Source: Aureococcus anophagefferens
Lineage: Eukaryota; Sar; Pelagophyceae; Pelagomonadales; Pelagomonadaceae
DNA: 64,000 bases
NCBI RefSeq assembly: GCF_000186865.1
Contig: NW_008705584.1
Span: forward strand, 383,686 to 447,685
Reading direction: 5' to 3'
The position numbers and the translations under genes are program-made. The notes under the pieces were generated by a model. That model was given only the letters and a program-made list of their open reading frames with translations, had not been told where the DNA came from and did no database searches. Below, one piece after another: positions 46,979-58,019 of the stretch (its first letter is position 1; each line of letters opens with the position of its first letter).

Positions 46979-49047
46979 ATGCAGGGAGAGATTTTAAATG
47001 AAGAAGCTGGGATCGAAAAGGGCGAAAACGCGAGAATGGCCTCCTTCGTTGGCGCGATTGCTATCGCCGATCTTGTAAAGCAAGTTTACATAAAATCCCT
47101 GACCATGCGAAGCTCCGATTATGTAGGTCAACGCTTGGCCCTAAAGGCACAGCACACGTTGCTAAATGTGAGATCTTAACCCCCGGTGATCACATAGGTA
47201 TGGACAAGATCTTGCAGTCTGTTTCTTCACGAGAAAACAAGATCGAGGTTTGACAATATCGCACATTCCGGAGATTTTTTACTGTCGGATAGGTAACAAA
47301 TGACGGTGCCACGATCCTCCGTTCAGTACATATCGACAATGCAGCGGCGAAAGTGCTGGTTGACATTGCGAAGACCCAAGACGAAGAGGTTGGCGATGGC
47401 ACAACTAGTGTAGCTGTCACTTTCAGTGCTTAACTTGCAGCTTAAGACTAAGCGAAGGTGTCGCCTTTATTGAGTGTGAATTAGGTACTATGTGGAGAAT
47501 TATTGCGAGAGGCAGAAAAACTTATCGATGCTCGCGTGCACCCACAAACTATTGCGGTGGGTCTCTTAGGGTTGAAATGTGCATGTCAACTAGTGGTCAT
47601 TGCTTTAGGCTGGATGGCGTGCAGCAGTAAGACTGGCGCGAATCGAACTCGAGAATGCAGCAGCTTCTAACGCCGATGAAAGCCCAGCTGCATTTCGACA
47701 AGATCTACAGGAAATCGCCCAGACAACATTAAGCTCAAAGCTAGTATTATATGAAAAGGTAATATTCCATTGCTGCGGACGAAGGTAATGGTCAAACTTG
47801 CTTGTATTCTAGGAACACTTCGCTACACTGGCTGTCGATGCAGTATTGCGAATCCGAGGATCAGAAAACTTGGACTACGTGCAGCTCATTAAAAAGCCTG
47901 GTGGCTCATTGCGCGACTCGTATCTAGCTGATGGCTTTGTGCTTGACAAAAAGATTGGCATTGGCCAACCACGTCGCATTGAAACTGCGAAGGTAATGGT
48001 GGCAAACACTGCCATGGACACCGATAAAATAAAAATCTACGGTGCCCGTGTCAAGGTAGCCAGCCTCGCGAAAGTTGCAGAGATAGAAGCCGCTGAAAAA
48101 GAAAAAATGGCGGCCAAGTGTGCACGCATATGCGATCATGGCATAAACGTTTTCATTAATCGCCAGCTCATATACAATTATCCTGAAGAAATATTTGCCA
48201 AACGTGGTGTCATGGCCATTGAGCACGCTGATTTCGAAGGAGTCGAACGTCTCGCCGTGGAACCCTGGGTGGATTCATATTCAGTGGATAATGAGCAACA
48301 CATGTATGATTATAGGCCGTATTAGGGGCCGAGATTTGCTCTACGTTTGAGCAACCAGAACTTGCTACTCTCGGGACGTGCGAGCTTATTGATGAAATCA
48401 TGGTTGGAGAGGACAAGCTCATCCGTTTTTCCGGTTGCAAGTCTGGTGAAGCATGCACGATTGTACTCCGTGGTGCTTCAACTCATGTTCTTGACGAAGC
48501 AGAGCGCATTGAGCAGCGCATATCGATCACCTAATTTGATCACGATTTAGCTCTTCCGTCTAGGGTCACTTCATGATGCTCTTTGCGTTCTGTCTCGCAC
48601 TGTAGCTGAAACCCGCACCATTCCGGGTGGCGGTTGTACTGAGGTCCGTATGGCCCGTGCAATTGATGCCGAAGTCCCAAATACGCCCGGTAAAAAGGCT
48701 CTTGCCATGGAGGCCTTTGCCAAAGCGCTGCGCACCTTGCCAGCGATAATTGCCGATAATGGGGGCTTCGATTCCTCTGAGCTAGTGACCCGCCTGCGAG
48801 CTGCTCATGCTGGTGGTCATACTACTGCTGGTCTCGACATGACCAACGGTGAAATCGCCGATATGGGCAAACTGGGGATCCGTGAATCCTATAAATCGAA
48901 GCTACACGTTCTTGTGCTATCCCGAGTGTCACTCGATCCGCCCAAGCTAAATATCCTTACTAGGTGTCGGCGGCCGAAGCTGCAGAGATGATTCTGCGTG
49001 TTGATGACATTGTGAAATGTGCTCCTCGCAAACGGGAGGGACACTGA
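46979..49047 (+). CDS. CCT2: Chaperonin TRiC/CCT subunit beta
   Basis: Subunit of the cytosolic chaperonin that folds actin, tubulin and other proteins with ATP. About ten short exons. From ATG 46979: [20 protein letters not shown], then STLGPKGMDKIL across two GC-AG introns (47080-47126 and 47147-47197). Next come [19 protein letters not shown] and the ATPase motif [10 protein letters not shown]. Downstream: [94 protein letters not shown] after a third GC-AG intron (48518-48563), [20 protein letters not shown], and [20 protein letters not shown] before the stop at 49047. These match CCT2 rather than other CCT paralogues. Exon borders around 48250-48335 are ambiguous. Confidence 0.95.
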
Positions 49048-49399
49048 ACATACTCGCTTAGGGCTGAACAGCTGATGGCTTGTGGTCCCGAGTGCCACCG
49101 TGAGCGTTTGCACACACGAAACTGACACAAATCAAAAGTGCCTGATCATGCCTCTCGTAGCCCTTGGGTGCTGTCAGTTGCCTCCAGGTCCGATTAAGCA
49201 CCCCGGACGCTTCAAATATTGGCCGGACCTCCTGGGCGGCCGCAAGTGCCACGTGTTCGTTGCGTGTTCCGCGGGAATACCTGGCACCAGCGGGGGCTCC
49301 CCGATGAGAGCACCGTAGACTGGGATAACGAGGCTTCTTGCACGGCTTCTTACTTAGCCTCGTGAGAGCAGCCCGCGAAATTCGACGCGCTCTAGCCCC
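49048..49399. other. Intergenic region downstream of CCT2
   Basis: No gene recognised. Open frames on the minus strand continue into the repeat at 49400. Confidence 0.4.
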
Positions 49400-49803
49400 C
49401 CCCCCGAACGCGGGAAACTCGACGCGCTCTAGTTTGGGCCCCGCCCGGCCCCCCAGCGCCTGAGTAAAGCCCCCGGCTGCCGACCCAAAATTATCGGGGG
49501 CGTTTCGGGTCCCTTGGGGCCCCCTCCAGCGCAGGGGGGGGGTTCTGGGCGGGGTTCTGCCGCCGCCGGCGGCCGCGGAGCCTCGGGGCCTCCTATTAGA
49601 ACAAACTAGAACGGTTCTAGTTCCAGTATAGGGCTCCGGGTGCCCGGAGTTTCTAGCCACGATGCGAGACACAGTTACGGCGCCCGGCCTATCTGGAGAG
49701 GCCTCGGGGTGCGGGGGGATGGTCGACACAACAGGGGGACCTATAACCGCACAGTGGGCGCGCGACGGGCGGCCGGCGGGGCCGGCGGAACCAGCGGGAT
49801 TCC
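49400..49803 (-). repeat. Dispersed GC-rich repeat, copy 2
   Basis: Near-identical to 41418-41815, with the same minus-strand frame (VTVSRIVARNSGHPEPYTGT). Lies directly 3' of the gag-like ORF, so it may be the gag 3' part or an internal region of the element. Confidence 0.8.
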
Positions 49804-49977
49804 AGTGTAGGGCTCGGGTTCCGAGTCGTCGTCCGAGCTAGAGATTTCAAGCCAGCTGCGCGCGGTCCCAGTAATGCTGGGCGGTCTCTCTTTGACGGGG
49901 TTGCCGTCCTCATCCATGTACTTCATGAGTTTAGGGCCCCTGATCGAACTTGCTTTGAAGCGAGGATAACCTGCCAT
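49804..49977 (-). pseudogene. Element-encoded short frame after the gag-like ORF
   Basis: Frame with YPRFKASSIRGPKLMKYMDE and SSSDDDSEPEPYTGIPLVPP. It overlaps the end of the gag-like ORF in another frame, so either a frameshift or a break separates them. The motif EPYTG recurs in the neighbouring repeat. Confidence 0.4.
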
Positions 49978-50413
49978 CAGTAGTCGACAGTTTTTCCGTC
50001 ACTTTGTTAAGATCAGCAGTGAAGTCAGCAGAAACCATCGAGAGTTCAGCTTTACCTTCCACCATGGTGTCCAAGATGAGAGTTTTTAGTTCCTCTTTGT
50101 GCTCACTTATAAGTCCAGGACCAGAGAAGAAGGCCTTCTGGTCCTTAAGTCTTTTGTCTGTTTTGTCAGCCCTATCATTTAGGCCATCAAGTGATGAGGA
50201 AACAGTGTCTAACTTCCGACCAAATGCCTCAATTTTGTCGTTGGACTCCCTAATTGCTTGGAAGATGCTTGCCAAGACCGAAGCACTCTCAGCTGCTTTT
50301 GCATCTGCCTCAGCTGCTGCTGCTTCTCTGGCTACTTCTGCCTGAGCTGCTGCTGCGGCTGCATCGGCTGCCGCTCTAGCTTCGGCGTCCAATTGCTCCG
50401 CACTCGGATCCAT
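49931..50413 (-). CDS. Gag-like ORF of an LTR retroelement
   Basis: From ATG 50413: MDPSAEQLDAEARAAADAAA, an Ala/Glu-rich helix. Then a coiled-coil-like stretch (FGRKLDTVSSSLDGLNDRAD), FFSGPGLISEHKEELKTLIL and DFTADLNKVTEKLSTTDG. About 160 residues. It sits about 100 bases inside an LTR-like repeat (50515-50836) in the position of a gag gene. No zinc knuckle is seen. The same LTR flanks a copia RNase H tail at 31 kb, so a copia-family gag is the likely identity (inference). Confidence 0.5.
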   Translation of the reverse strand: MDPSAEQLDAEARAAADAAAAAAQAEVAREAAAAEADAKAAESASVLASIFQAIRESNDKIEAFGRKLDTVSSSLDGLNDRADKTDKRLKDQKAFFSGPGLISEHKEELKTLILDTMVEGKAELSMVSADFTADLNKVTEKLSTTDGRLSSLQSKFDQGP

Positions 50414-50514
50414 TCTCCCCCTGCAATTGAGCGCGGGGAAAGAGCGCAAACGCGAAGCGAGAGAAAAGAACGCGTGAGGTCTACGCAGAGAGACCGAGCG
50501 CTGGGTCCCAAACC

Positions 50515-50836
50515 TAACGAGATAGTAAACTCCGACACGGGGAGGCAGCCTAGTGAAGCTGCCCTGCCGTGTGAGGGTGAACTATCGAGGTTGCGCAGTG
50601 GCGGTACACCGGCGTCTCTGTTATCCTCACGTCACCTCAGCTGCCGTAGTATACGGGGCCGGGGCTACTGGACGACGGGCAGAGGATCTGCCTCACTAGG
50701 TCCAGGAAGACTCTCCGTCTATTACAGTGCGGGAAGCAACTATAACAGGGTTAGAAAGTATTAAGGAGGGGAAGGATATTGAGTGGCTCTGTACCAGCGA
50801 GCCACTAGGGAGATACAAAACCCTCTATCTCCCTAG
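50515..50836 (-). repeat. LTR-like repeat (5' LTR of gag-bearing element)
   Basis: About 322 bp, nearly identical to 31121-31443. On the minus strand it precedes the gag-like ORF. The leader starts GGTTTGGGACCCAGCGCTCG, where a primer-binding site would be expected. Confidence 0.75.
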
Positions 50837-51562
50837 CCCGAGTCTACGAGAGTAGCCTCCTTCTTAAGTCAATCCTAGCACCCACTCAGACGGCCCTTAG
50901 CCTGTGATTATCGAGACTCGTACTGAGTCACGGTGGAGAGGCATCACCTCTTATGCCCCATACAAAGGTACCTAATGAATTATCAAGTACCACACTACAA
51001 TAGATCGAAAGTCCCCCTAGACCTAGTGTCGAATACCCGGGCCACGGCGATCCCAGCAATTACCAAACCGGCAATTCTCCAAACCGGCAATTCCCCCTGA
51101 GTCACCGGCGCGGCTATAATCGCCGGAGCGATGGCCGACCGTGACTGCGCAGGGCCCCTCCTTACCCAGGCCCCTCGTGCGTGGGATAGTGGTTGGGGCG
51201 ATAGAACCTGGGGATAGTCTGGGTGGTGACGGCGAACACGACACACCCAGTGTGCTGCAGTCGCTCGACTTGATCTGAGGCGCATCTCACCTCTGCGGCC
51301 GTGCTATTGTAGCCGATCCAGTCCATTGGTCCTCTGGGTCTGAAGGTTCCAATGCCTGAAGGTTCCAACACCAATGTGAGCAACCCCTTCGCCAGCCCAG
51401 TGTCGCCTGGTGAGGTTGTTTACAACGCGAGCCGTCCGAGGACACAGAGCGAAATGGCTCCAGTCACGGGCGAAGCATGGCGCCGCAGACGCTGACATAC
51501 TGGAGCATGGTAATCGCCATTTCAATATAACTCAGTTATTGCCTCGTCCGAGAGTACACTGC
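50837..51562. other. Intergenic region
   Basis: Begins with a partial copy of the dispersed repeat (GAGTCTACGAGAGTAGCCTC, CTTCTTAAGTCAAT). The rest has no recognised gene. 51518-51562 already belongs to the duplicated block shared with 59637 on. Confidence 0.5.
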
Positions 51563-52238
51563 CTAGTTCAGCACGAGGAAGAAGAGCTGGTAAGTGCTAG
51601 AGCAAGCTGAAGAGCCGAGGTTGTAAATTACGATCGTCGCAGTGCCACTGCCCGCAGTCGCACTGGCAACTGTCACATAGCCTCCCGAGCACCTGGTCTT
51701 GACGGTTACCCATAAGATGCTGGTAGCAGTCACTCTTGAATTGGATAGTGTGATAGTCTCTGAACTACCGGAGCCAAGGGAGCTGGATTCACTTGTTAGG
51801 ATCCCACCCATTGTGTTTACCGTGGCGCTCGCGCTAGATACCGTAGCAGCGGATGTGGTTCGTTCGAAACCATACACATAGCTGGAAGAGAATGTGACTC
51901 CAGAGTCACCACTAAGTGTAACAATTGCGCCACTTGCAATCGATATTCCAGATGATGCGGCCACTGAACCAGATGTGTGGGATGCGGAGAAGGAAGTTGA
52001 CGAAATAGAGATGATAGCTGACGTGCCATGTCTCACGTAAACCTGGCCATCATTTGCGGAGCCATGTCCTGCATTGATGTATGTAGCACCACCATTAGTA
52101 TTGCCAGAAACAGACCCAGCACGTAAATAGAGCGAACCACCGACACCTGAAGTTCCACTTCCTACGGACAGGCTTACGAGCCCACCGCGACCGCCGGTCG
52201 CCGCTCCCGATCCAACAAGAACAGCTCCACTATGCCAG
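51563..52238 (-). pseudogene. Duplicated C-terminal end of a Gly/Ser repeat protein, cut by gap
   Basis: Nearly identical at DNA level to 59683-60358. The frame has the repeat consensus (GGRGGLVSLSVGSGTSGVGG, GSGSSETITLSNSRVTATS) and the same terminus STYQLFFLVLN. Only about 225 residues are present before the 50-N gap. About 45 bases of 3' flank are also shared. Beyond the gap, unrelated coding sequence continues in frame, so the apparent fusion is probably a scaffold artefact. Either a true partial duplication or a duplicated contig end. Confidence 0.75.
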
Positions 52239-52288
52239 NNNNNNNNNNNNNNNNNNNNNNNNNNNNNNNNNNNNNNNNNNNNNNNNNN
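52239..52288. other. Assembly gap (50 N)
   Basis: Exactly 50 N; the base before it already shows a one-base deletion relative to the 60-kb copy. Confidence 0.99.
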
Positions 52289-52441
52289 CTCGATTCTCGT
52301 GAGGGCGACGTGCTGACCGACGGGATGTAAAATGTGTTCCTTGCCGCCTCCATGTTCATCGGGCACGGTAACGATGTCGACGTGATTGCACCGGGATCCG
52401 TGTCCGAAGGCGTGCTTCGCCACTAAAATAAGGTCCTTCAT
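52289..52441 (-). CDS. N-terminal exon of a CFAP57-like WD40 cilium protein (fragment)
   Basis: From ATG 52441: LILVAKHAFGHGSRCNHVDI, then KEHILHPVGQHVALTRIE up to the gap. The pattern K-H-x-FG ... (I/V)-x-x-P-x-G-x-x-(V/I) is the opening of the first propeller of CFAP57 and related flagellar WD40 proteins. Only about 50 residues are visible, so the paralogue cannot be fixed (CFAP57 favoured; CFAP43/44 possible). CFAP251 follows 1.3 kb away on the same strand. The rest is lost in the gap. Confidence 0.4.
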
Positions 52442-52659
52442 ATTTTGACTAATTAGTGGGCGTTAAAATTGCATTTACGGTACTAGTACTAATGTTTCCG
52501 GTGACGAGTTAATGAGTTAGACCACCTATCATCATCCAGCCAAAAACTAAACTCCTGGTTGTGGTGGTCCTCTCTCAGCTCGCTGCTTTCCCGGGGTCCG
52601 CGGCGGCGTGGGTTATTTTCCAAGCATGGGCGAATAATGAGCAGCCAGTATCCTACCTC

Positions 52660-52795
52660 CTGGTACTTCCCTCCCTTCCTGTCTTCGTATATTATAATAA
52701 CCTCGCTGACAGTTTATCCGTGCGGTATCGTGCCCGGGTCTACGAGAGTAGCCTTCTTCTTAAGACTGCCCTTAGCCTGCTGGTTATGGACCTAC
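52660..52795. repeat. Dispersed repeat, copy
   Basis: TTCGTATATTATAATAACCT, CGCTGACAGTTTATCCGTGC, GTCTACGAGAGTAGCC, TTCTTAAGACTGCCCTTAGC. Same family as 20215-20385. Confidence 0.8.
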
Positions 52796-52844
52796 AGTGA
52801 GCTACTTAAGAAGGAGTAACCGCGTCACAGACAACGCGAGTTGA

Positions 52845-53060
52845 GCCCTCTCTAAGTCGCCAGCGGGCCCCTCGCCGGTCGCTCCCCGCCACCAACGGCC
52901 GTTCTCGTCATCCATGGGCTGCCCCGACGCGAACTTAGCTGCTCGCCTTCGGCCGATGGTCTTTCCCGAGCGACTCGCAGCCGGGCCCGAGGCGCGGCAA
53001 GGTCCACAGACCGCGCTGAGTCCTGGAGCCGCTGCATCGGATGCCCGAGTCGGAAACCGA
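52845..53060 (-). repeat. Coding-like repeat, inverted copy of 34981-35195
   Basis: Minus frame with SARSVDLAAPRARLRVARER and RRGSPWMTRTAV; see the plus copy at 35 kb. Confidence 0.5.
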
Positions 53061-53702
53061 GGTCGTGCTGCGACATAATGATGCCACGGCCGAGCGTACG
53101 CAACAACCGAGCAAATATAGTTCAAGTTACGACCCGTGCCGACAGGCACCACAGACGCAGCAGAGCGCCATGCTACCGCCCCTCAAGCTCAGCTTCCACA
53201 CACATAAGAAAAGTACAACACTGGGGAGTTTGGTTGTTTTCACTTCCAAAGCCCACTGCGTGGCCGGTCGTCCAGCCGGCGGGTGTTGGAGTGGGCGGTG
53301 TGTGTGTGTCTCCGTTGAACATTAGGGGGACACGCAGAACCTGCTGAAGAGGACAACTCGTCTGTGGGCAACCCGGTGGCATATCTGAGGGCATGCAGCG
53401 TGACATGAATGGTCCAGAGCCAGTCTTGGGGCCGACGCGAAATGATGAGTCATCTTGACTCAGCAACTCGTAGCCCGCTAACTTGTTGCTTAAATACATC
53501 TATGAGCACGAAGGCAATTTCCGTCCACTTGGCCGTTGACAACTACCACTAGCCTGTTAACTAAGGGAAGCGGAGTAGCTATCGTGAACCTTCCAAGCAC
53601 CCGCCGGAATTTCATCCTGAAGTACTTTGTATGCATGGGCACGGGCAGAAAGCGCCCAGCGGTGAAAGTTTAGTGGGTGGCAATGTGCCACGGAATGAAG
53701 CA

Positions 53703-56513
53703 CTACTTTGAGTCTTCCTTGAAGCCGAGGATGTCAGTCACAATCCGAGGTATTGTCAACATCGACGGCTGCCGCGGATCCCCATTCAATGCGAGCAGAC
53801 ATGCCGAGAGCTCCTGATGTGAAAATTTCTCACCACACGATTCCAACATTGTCTGAAGCTGTCTCCAGGAAAGGGGGTTCGTTGAATAATCCGCGTCTAT
53901 TCCCGGGCTGATACGTGCGTGTATTACAGCTAACGCCTGATGAATTTGGTGCATTTTGACGCCGGAAACTGGCCGATGATTAACATACAAGCGAATAAAA
54001 GTGTGAAGATCGACACTCTCCGTTATTTGGCCTGATGTTGTGAAAGTGGAGTATTTAATCTCAGAGATGATATTGACTACTTCTTGTTCTGATGGGTAGT
54101 AGCCAATCGCTCGCATGAGGCGCGGCACATCACTGAGATGGATGGCACCCAGGACCTTTCGGGATGTTGTTGTTTCCTCACCCTGTCTGCGGAGCTGTAA
54201 GTAATAAAAATAATCCACCATCTTTTCATAGACATCCTGTTCCGCACCAACGGGCAAAGATGCGAGGTATGGCTCCATTGCCCTGCCACCGGCGGCCTCA
54301 AGTGCATCGACCATTGCCCTTTGGACTGACCAAAAGTTGACAGTCTGATCGTTTCCGCCTGCGGTGAACAACTGCTGCCCACAAGAAGTTGCAGCAATCC
54401 CCGACAAGTTCCCAGGGTGGGCAATGATGCCCATAGATTTATTTGGATTGCCATCCAACGGTAGTTTGATTATACCGACAACCTTGGACTCTGCGCTGTA
54501 CGCCAGAAAGTCAGACTGGCCTTCTGATTTGCCAAGTGCTTCGAGGCCGCTGGCCGGGCCACCAAACGTTGGGCTTAATGACGTTCTACGACACAACTTA
54601 TTGTCAGCATTCCACTGCCGTAACTTGAATTCCGAGTTGGCGGTTATAATTCTCTCCTCAAAATCACCGTGTAGAGGAGGGTGCCACAAACATGCAGTAG
54701 GAGTAGCGCCCTCCTCAATAGAGTATATGCCTGCGATCAAAACACCACTGTCAACCGTGCTGCTCGCAAGATTGTATTCAACGAGCTTTTTGTCTTCGGC
54801 AACCGACACCAAGACCATGACATCAGTCTCTCGACGTCCGAATTTGAGCCCGGTCACTGGTCTCGAATGTGAGAAGTATCGGCCGATATACACCCATGTG
54901 GCCATATTAGCATGCTGAGCACTAAGAGAAGCTAGCTCTGAGTGCTGCTCGCCTCTATCACGCGCGAGCGCATCATTTTGAGGCTCGTGACTGACCGTTT
55001 CTAGCACGATAACCTTTTTCCAGAGGGCAACGCTGTGCGCAGCATCTGCCGCTGCCAACCAATTTGAGTCTAGCGAAAACTCAAGGAAAAGGATTTTTGC
55101 CTTTCCATTTTTGAAAGATGCTCCAATATCTGAGAGAGAGACTGGATCTAGCACCTTGACAGTTCCCGACGTGAACCCAACAGCTAAAGAAAGCCCCACG
55201 TGATCAAATGAGATGCAATGCGGTCGTAATTTCATAGGATCAAAAAGCCGCACCATTCTGAGCGTCTTGATATTATAGTCCCAGAGATACAGCCCCCCCG
55301 AGTAGCAGGTAATTAGGATGTAGGACTTCGTAGGATGTAATGCTATTCCATGTACTTCATCAGCCATCCCCTGCACCACGACTGTTCCCCTGCGATCTTC
55401 AGGTAGTACAGCCTGAAATAAGTTTGCATGGAGGTGAATTATTGTAGCAGATTTTGTCCCAACCAAGAAGTCAGGTAGCTTGCTTTGAAGGGATCTCAAT
55501 TGCTCCTGACTATCATCTGTGGTGGTGTGTGGGGCTTGGCCCCGGTTTACCAAGCTTTCAATATTCTTTGTTGCAAATGAAACAGACACAACCGGCCCTG
55601 CATTCAGATCTTCGAACCAAGCCTCGAGTCTGAATAGATGATCGTACATCCTGACCGCGCCATCGTTTCCAGCCACGACAAGATGCGTTTCAACTGTTGT
55701 CAGATAATTTATTGCTCCCTCGCAGAGCCGAATAACCTTGACTGCAATTCTTTCTGTGATCGCACTATTTGAAGGCTCCACATTCGCATTCGACTGTCCA
55801 CCGTGTTCGAGTGGCATATCCCATAGAATGAGCGACCCATCTGAGGTCGCTGTGACTGCCTGCGTGCTGCCAGGGAGGAATATTGACACAGTGAACTTAC
55901 CAACTGGTTGCCTAAAGTTGCGCCGTGAGATGCGTGGAGAATAGCACGTCATTGCATTCTCCCAGGACCAAAAGTAGACTGTTGATTCGCCGTTAGTGAT
56001 GAGCTCCCGCACATCCGATACATTGAAGCGCATGCTCGTGTGCTGCTGCGCCGATGCAATTTGTGCTGACAGCATCGGTACATCCCTAGAACTTGCCCAT
56101 TCCCAGATAGAAATTTCTTGAAACCCACCCTCTCTTTGCGATTTAAAGCCCGAGAGTAGTGCTAAGAATGTTGCATCTGATGTGACATCAATACTCAATA
56201 CTCCTCTTGTGTGAGGATTGAAAATCGTTCGAACTGGACTACCTGTCTCAGAGTCCCAAACCACTACTAGTGAATCTCCACCGATGTCGGCTGTTATCAA
56301 CCATTTTTTATCAGGCGAGACGACAGCACAAGATATCGGGTTACAGTGTCCCTGCAGCAGGTTCTGTCGACGAGCGGAATAATCATAGATAATTCCGGAC
56401 TGTGCGGCAGCGTAGAACAGTGCATTTCGAGTCCCGTCACACAAAGTTATCACTCCACCCGGAATTTCTCTACTAAAACCGAAGGACCATTGTAACGTTA
56501 GTGCGTTGGCCAT
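53703..56513 (-). CDS. CFAP251: Cilia- and flagella-associated protein 251 (WDR66)
   Basis: Component of the calmodulin- and spoke-associated complex at radial spoke 3 of motile cilia. Single exon, 936 residues from ATG 56513. N-terminal ALTLQWSFGFSREIPGGVI is the usual opening. Two consecutive WD40 propellers follow (GHCNPISCAVVSPDKKWLIT; ISCDH-like repeats such as KSYILITCYSGGLYLWD; VTGLKFGRRETDVMVLVSVA; GIAATSCGQQLFTAGGNDQT). The C-terminal region from about residue 750 (YEKMVDYFYYLQLRRQGEET, VPRLMRAIGYYPSEQEVVNI, VDLHTFIRLYVNHRPVSGVK) is the EF-hand-like tail specific to WDR66. The N-terminal Glu-rich extension of the human protein is absent. TRAPPC5 lies upstream on the same strand. Confidence 0.93.
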   Translation of the reverse strand: MANALTLQWSFGFSREIPGGVITLCDGTRNALFYAAAQSGIIYDYSARRQNLLQGHCNPISCAVVSPDKKWLITADIGGDSLVVVWDSETGSPVRTIFNPHTRGVLSIDVTSDATFLALLSGFKSQREGGFQEISIWEWASSRDVPMLSAQIASAQQHTSMRFNVSDVRELITNGESTVYFWSWENAMTCYSPRISRRNFRQPVGKFTVSIFLPGSTQAVTATSDGSLILWDMPLEHGGQSNANVEPSNSAITERIAVKVIRLCEGAINYLTTVETHLVVAGNDGAVRMYDHLFRLEAWFEDLNAGPVVSVSFATKNIESLVNRGQAPHTTTDDSQEQLRSLQSKLPDFLVGTKSATIIHLHANLFQAVLPEDRRGTVVVQGMADEVHGIALHPTKSYILITCYSGGLYLWDYNIKTLRMVRLFDPMKLRPHCISFDHVGLSLAVGFTSGTVKVLDPVSLSDIGASFKNGKAKILFLEFSLDSNWLAAADAAHSVALWKKVIVLETVSHEPQNDALARDRGEQHSELASLSAQHANMATWVYIGRYFSHSRPVTGLKFGRRETDVMVLVSVAEDKKLVEYNLASSTVDSGVLIAGIYSIEEGATPTACLWHPPLHGDFEERIITANSEFKLRQWNADNKLCRRTSLSPTFGGPASGLEALGKSEGQSDFLAYSAESKVVGIIKLPLDGNPNKSMGIIAHPGNLSGIAATSCGQQLFTAGGNDQTVNFWSVQRAMVDALEAAGGRAMEPYLASLPVGAEQDVYEKMVDYFYYLQLRRQGEETTTSRKVLGAIHLSDVPRLMRAIGYYPSEQEVVNIISEIKYSTFTTSGQITESVDLHTFIRLYVNHRPVSGVKMHQIHQALAVIHARISPGIDADYSTNPLSWRQLQTMLESCGEKFSHQELSACLLALNGDPRQPSMLTIPRIVTDILGFKEDSK

Positions 56514-57269
56514 TCCAACGCTGAACGGCGGGGTTTTATTGAGGTCACTTCTATATCTTGTATCTTTGCAGGAGATAATTAGATACTCTCGGAGAGAGAT
56601 TTCATTCAGCCTTTTACTGCCCTGGCGAACAGCACCTTGATGTTGCAGTGCACTTTACCCCACGGTGCTCCTGCTGCTTATCCTGCGAGTGGCCGCCTTC
56701 CTTCCCTTAGTACATTACAACCCCGCGTCAGGCCTTATAGACAGCTGTGGCGGGGTTTCCGCCTTCCATATCTACCTTTAGTTCATCTTGAAGCCGGCAA
56801 TGCAGTGTACGTACCCGCCTCATTTATTTCACTGTACCTTCGGTCGGGAGATGCGCGTCGCCGTATCTTCCTCTTCTTTCTTATCTCACTTCTAGCGAAG
56901 GCGGTGATCAAGCTAGTACTCTATTCAGATAGACCCCTCTCGCAAGTTCACTATACTGACCACGAGGAATTCCCTTGTCAGGTGCAGCCCCGTAATTTCC
57001 CTTAGCATAAACCGTGGAGAAATAAAGTACGAGGGGAGAGAGGAGGGGCCTAACTAGGGATACTCTCATATTCCTCTAACTAGAGAGAGCTCTCTAGGGG
57101 GGGATTTCGTTGGTCCATCGCACGAGCCGACAATGGGGCTGCGTCCGCTGTAGAATGGTGCTGTATGCCGGCCCAATGATATTAGTAGGCTCAGCTCAAG
57201 CTATCTTCTCTGTGCCCCCCCCCCCTTCAAGATGGCCATCTGAGTATCGTCTGGTCCCTAGTTGCGTTG
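56514..57269. other. Intergenic region with repeat relative
   Basis: 56637-56760 is related to the 19713-19960 repeat. A G run and a C run flank 57100 and 57218. No gene. Confidence 0.5.
56637..56760. repeat. Dispersed repeat related to 19713-19960
   Basis: TGATGTTGCAGTGCACTTTA, TATCCTGCGAGTGG, CTTCCTTCCCTTAGTACATT, CAGGCCTTATAGACAGC. Confidence 0.65.
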
Positions 57270-58019
57270 TCAACAAGAGGCCATCTCCCCCGTCCCAGGA
57301 TCCAGAAAACGGATCAAGAATACTGTCTTTTCTTTGGTACCTAAGTGTGTATCCACATGAACCACATTCGGGAAAGATGAAGCAAACCAGGGGCAGGGGA
57401 GAGGCTATGAGCGGTGACTCGAGCGGGCTATAACGTATGGTTATCAACTGGGAGAGGTCAGAAATCATATAGCATATGACTCACAAAGTTTGCAGCATCC
57501 AATATTCCTGCTGTTATGCCGGCAATGTATGCTGCACAATTAAGTTGGCCCAGATGATTCGGAACAGAAACAAATTGGTTCGTCAATGCCGCTGAATCGT
57601 GAACCATATCTGTTCATGCGTTGATTATCTGAAGCATGGCGAAAGAGTAACGACGCACACTCATTGTCATTTTCCGTACTTCTTTCAAGAGAGTCTGCCG
57701 GCTTACCGAAAAGGGCTTTCCAACAAGTTGTAGAGATAAACTGTGTACCATTCACTATGATATCGAGATAGATCGAATGTCTAACCTGCAATATACCGAT
57801 CAGGCTCAACTCGCGTCGGATTTGGCGATCTCGGTATGACAGAAGTTCTATAACCCTTGTACCAACTGAACGACCAATTTGTTCCAACCCACATTCTAAA
57901 TCACTAGCACTGCAGATTTTAATTGTCTGGTATTGCACTAGCTCCGAGAAAAGAAATGCGAGAGCAGACAGCGAGACCTGCCGGTCTCTCTGCGCTTGGA
58001 CTTGTTTCGCGTGTTTCAT
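57270..58019 (-). CDS. TRAPPC5: TRAPP complex subunit 5 (Trs31)
   Basis: Bet3-family core subunit of TRAPP, the guanine-exchange and tethering complex for ER-Golgi traffic. Five exons: 58019-57786, 57740-57659, 57609-57485, one starting at 57427, and a last one ending at 57270. Spliced protein: RQVSLSALAFLFSELVQY, GLEQIGRSVGTRVIELLSYR, LIGILQ joined to FISTTCWKALFGKPADSLER, STENDNEYMVHDSAALTNQF, VSVPNHLGQLNCAAYIAGIT, AGILDAANF, PARVTAHS and KTVFLIRFLDPG. All blocks line up with TRAPPC5. Introns are GT-AG, mostly 45-60 nt; the first (45 nt) stays in frame when unspliced, so the gene is easily mistaken for a single odd ORF. Start ATG 58019; total near 190 residues, as in human (188). Confidence 0.9.

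Larger units (their letters stand above)
52442..53702. other. Intergenic region with repeats
   Basis: Dispersed repeat copy at 52660-52795; inverted coding-like repeat at 52845-53060; the rest (53160-53700) shows no gene that I can support. Confidence 0.5.

Noticed and set aside
51563..52441. Apparent fusion of a CFAP57-like start with the Gly/Ser repeat protein
   Set aside because: The two parts are joined only through 50 N, and the repeat part is a near copy of 59683-60358.
54364..54918. 184-residue plus-strand frame
   Set aside because: Antisense shadow of CFAP251.
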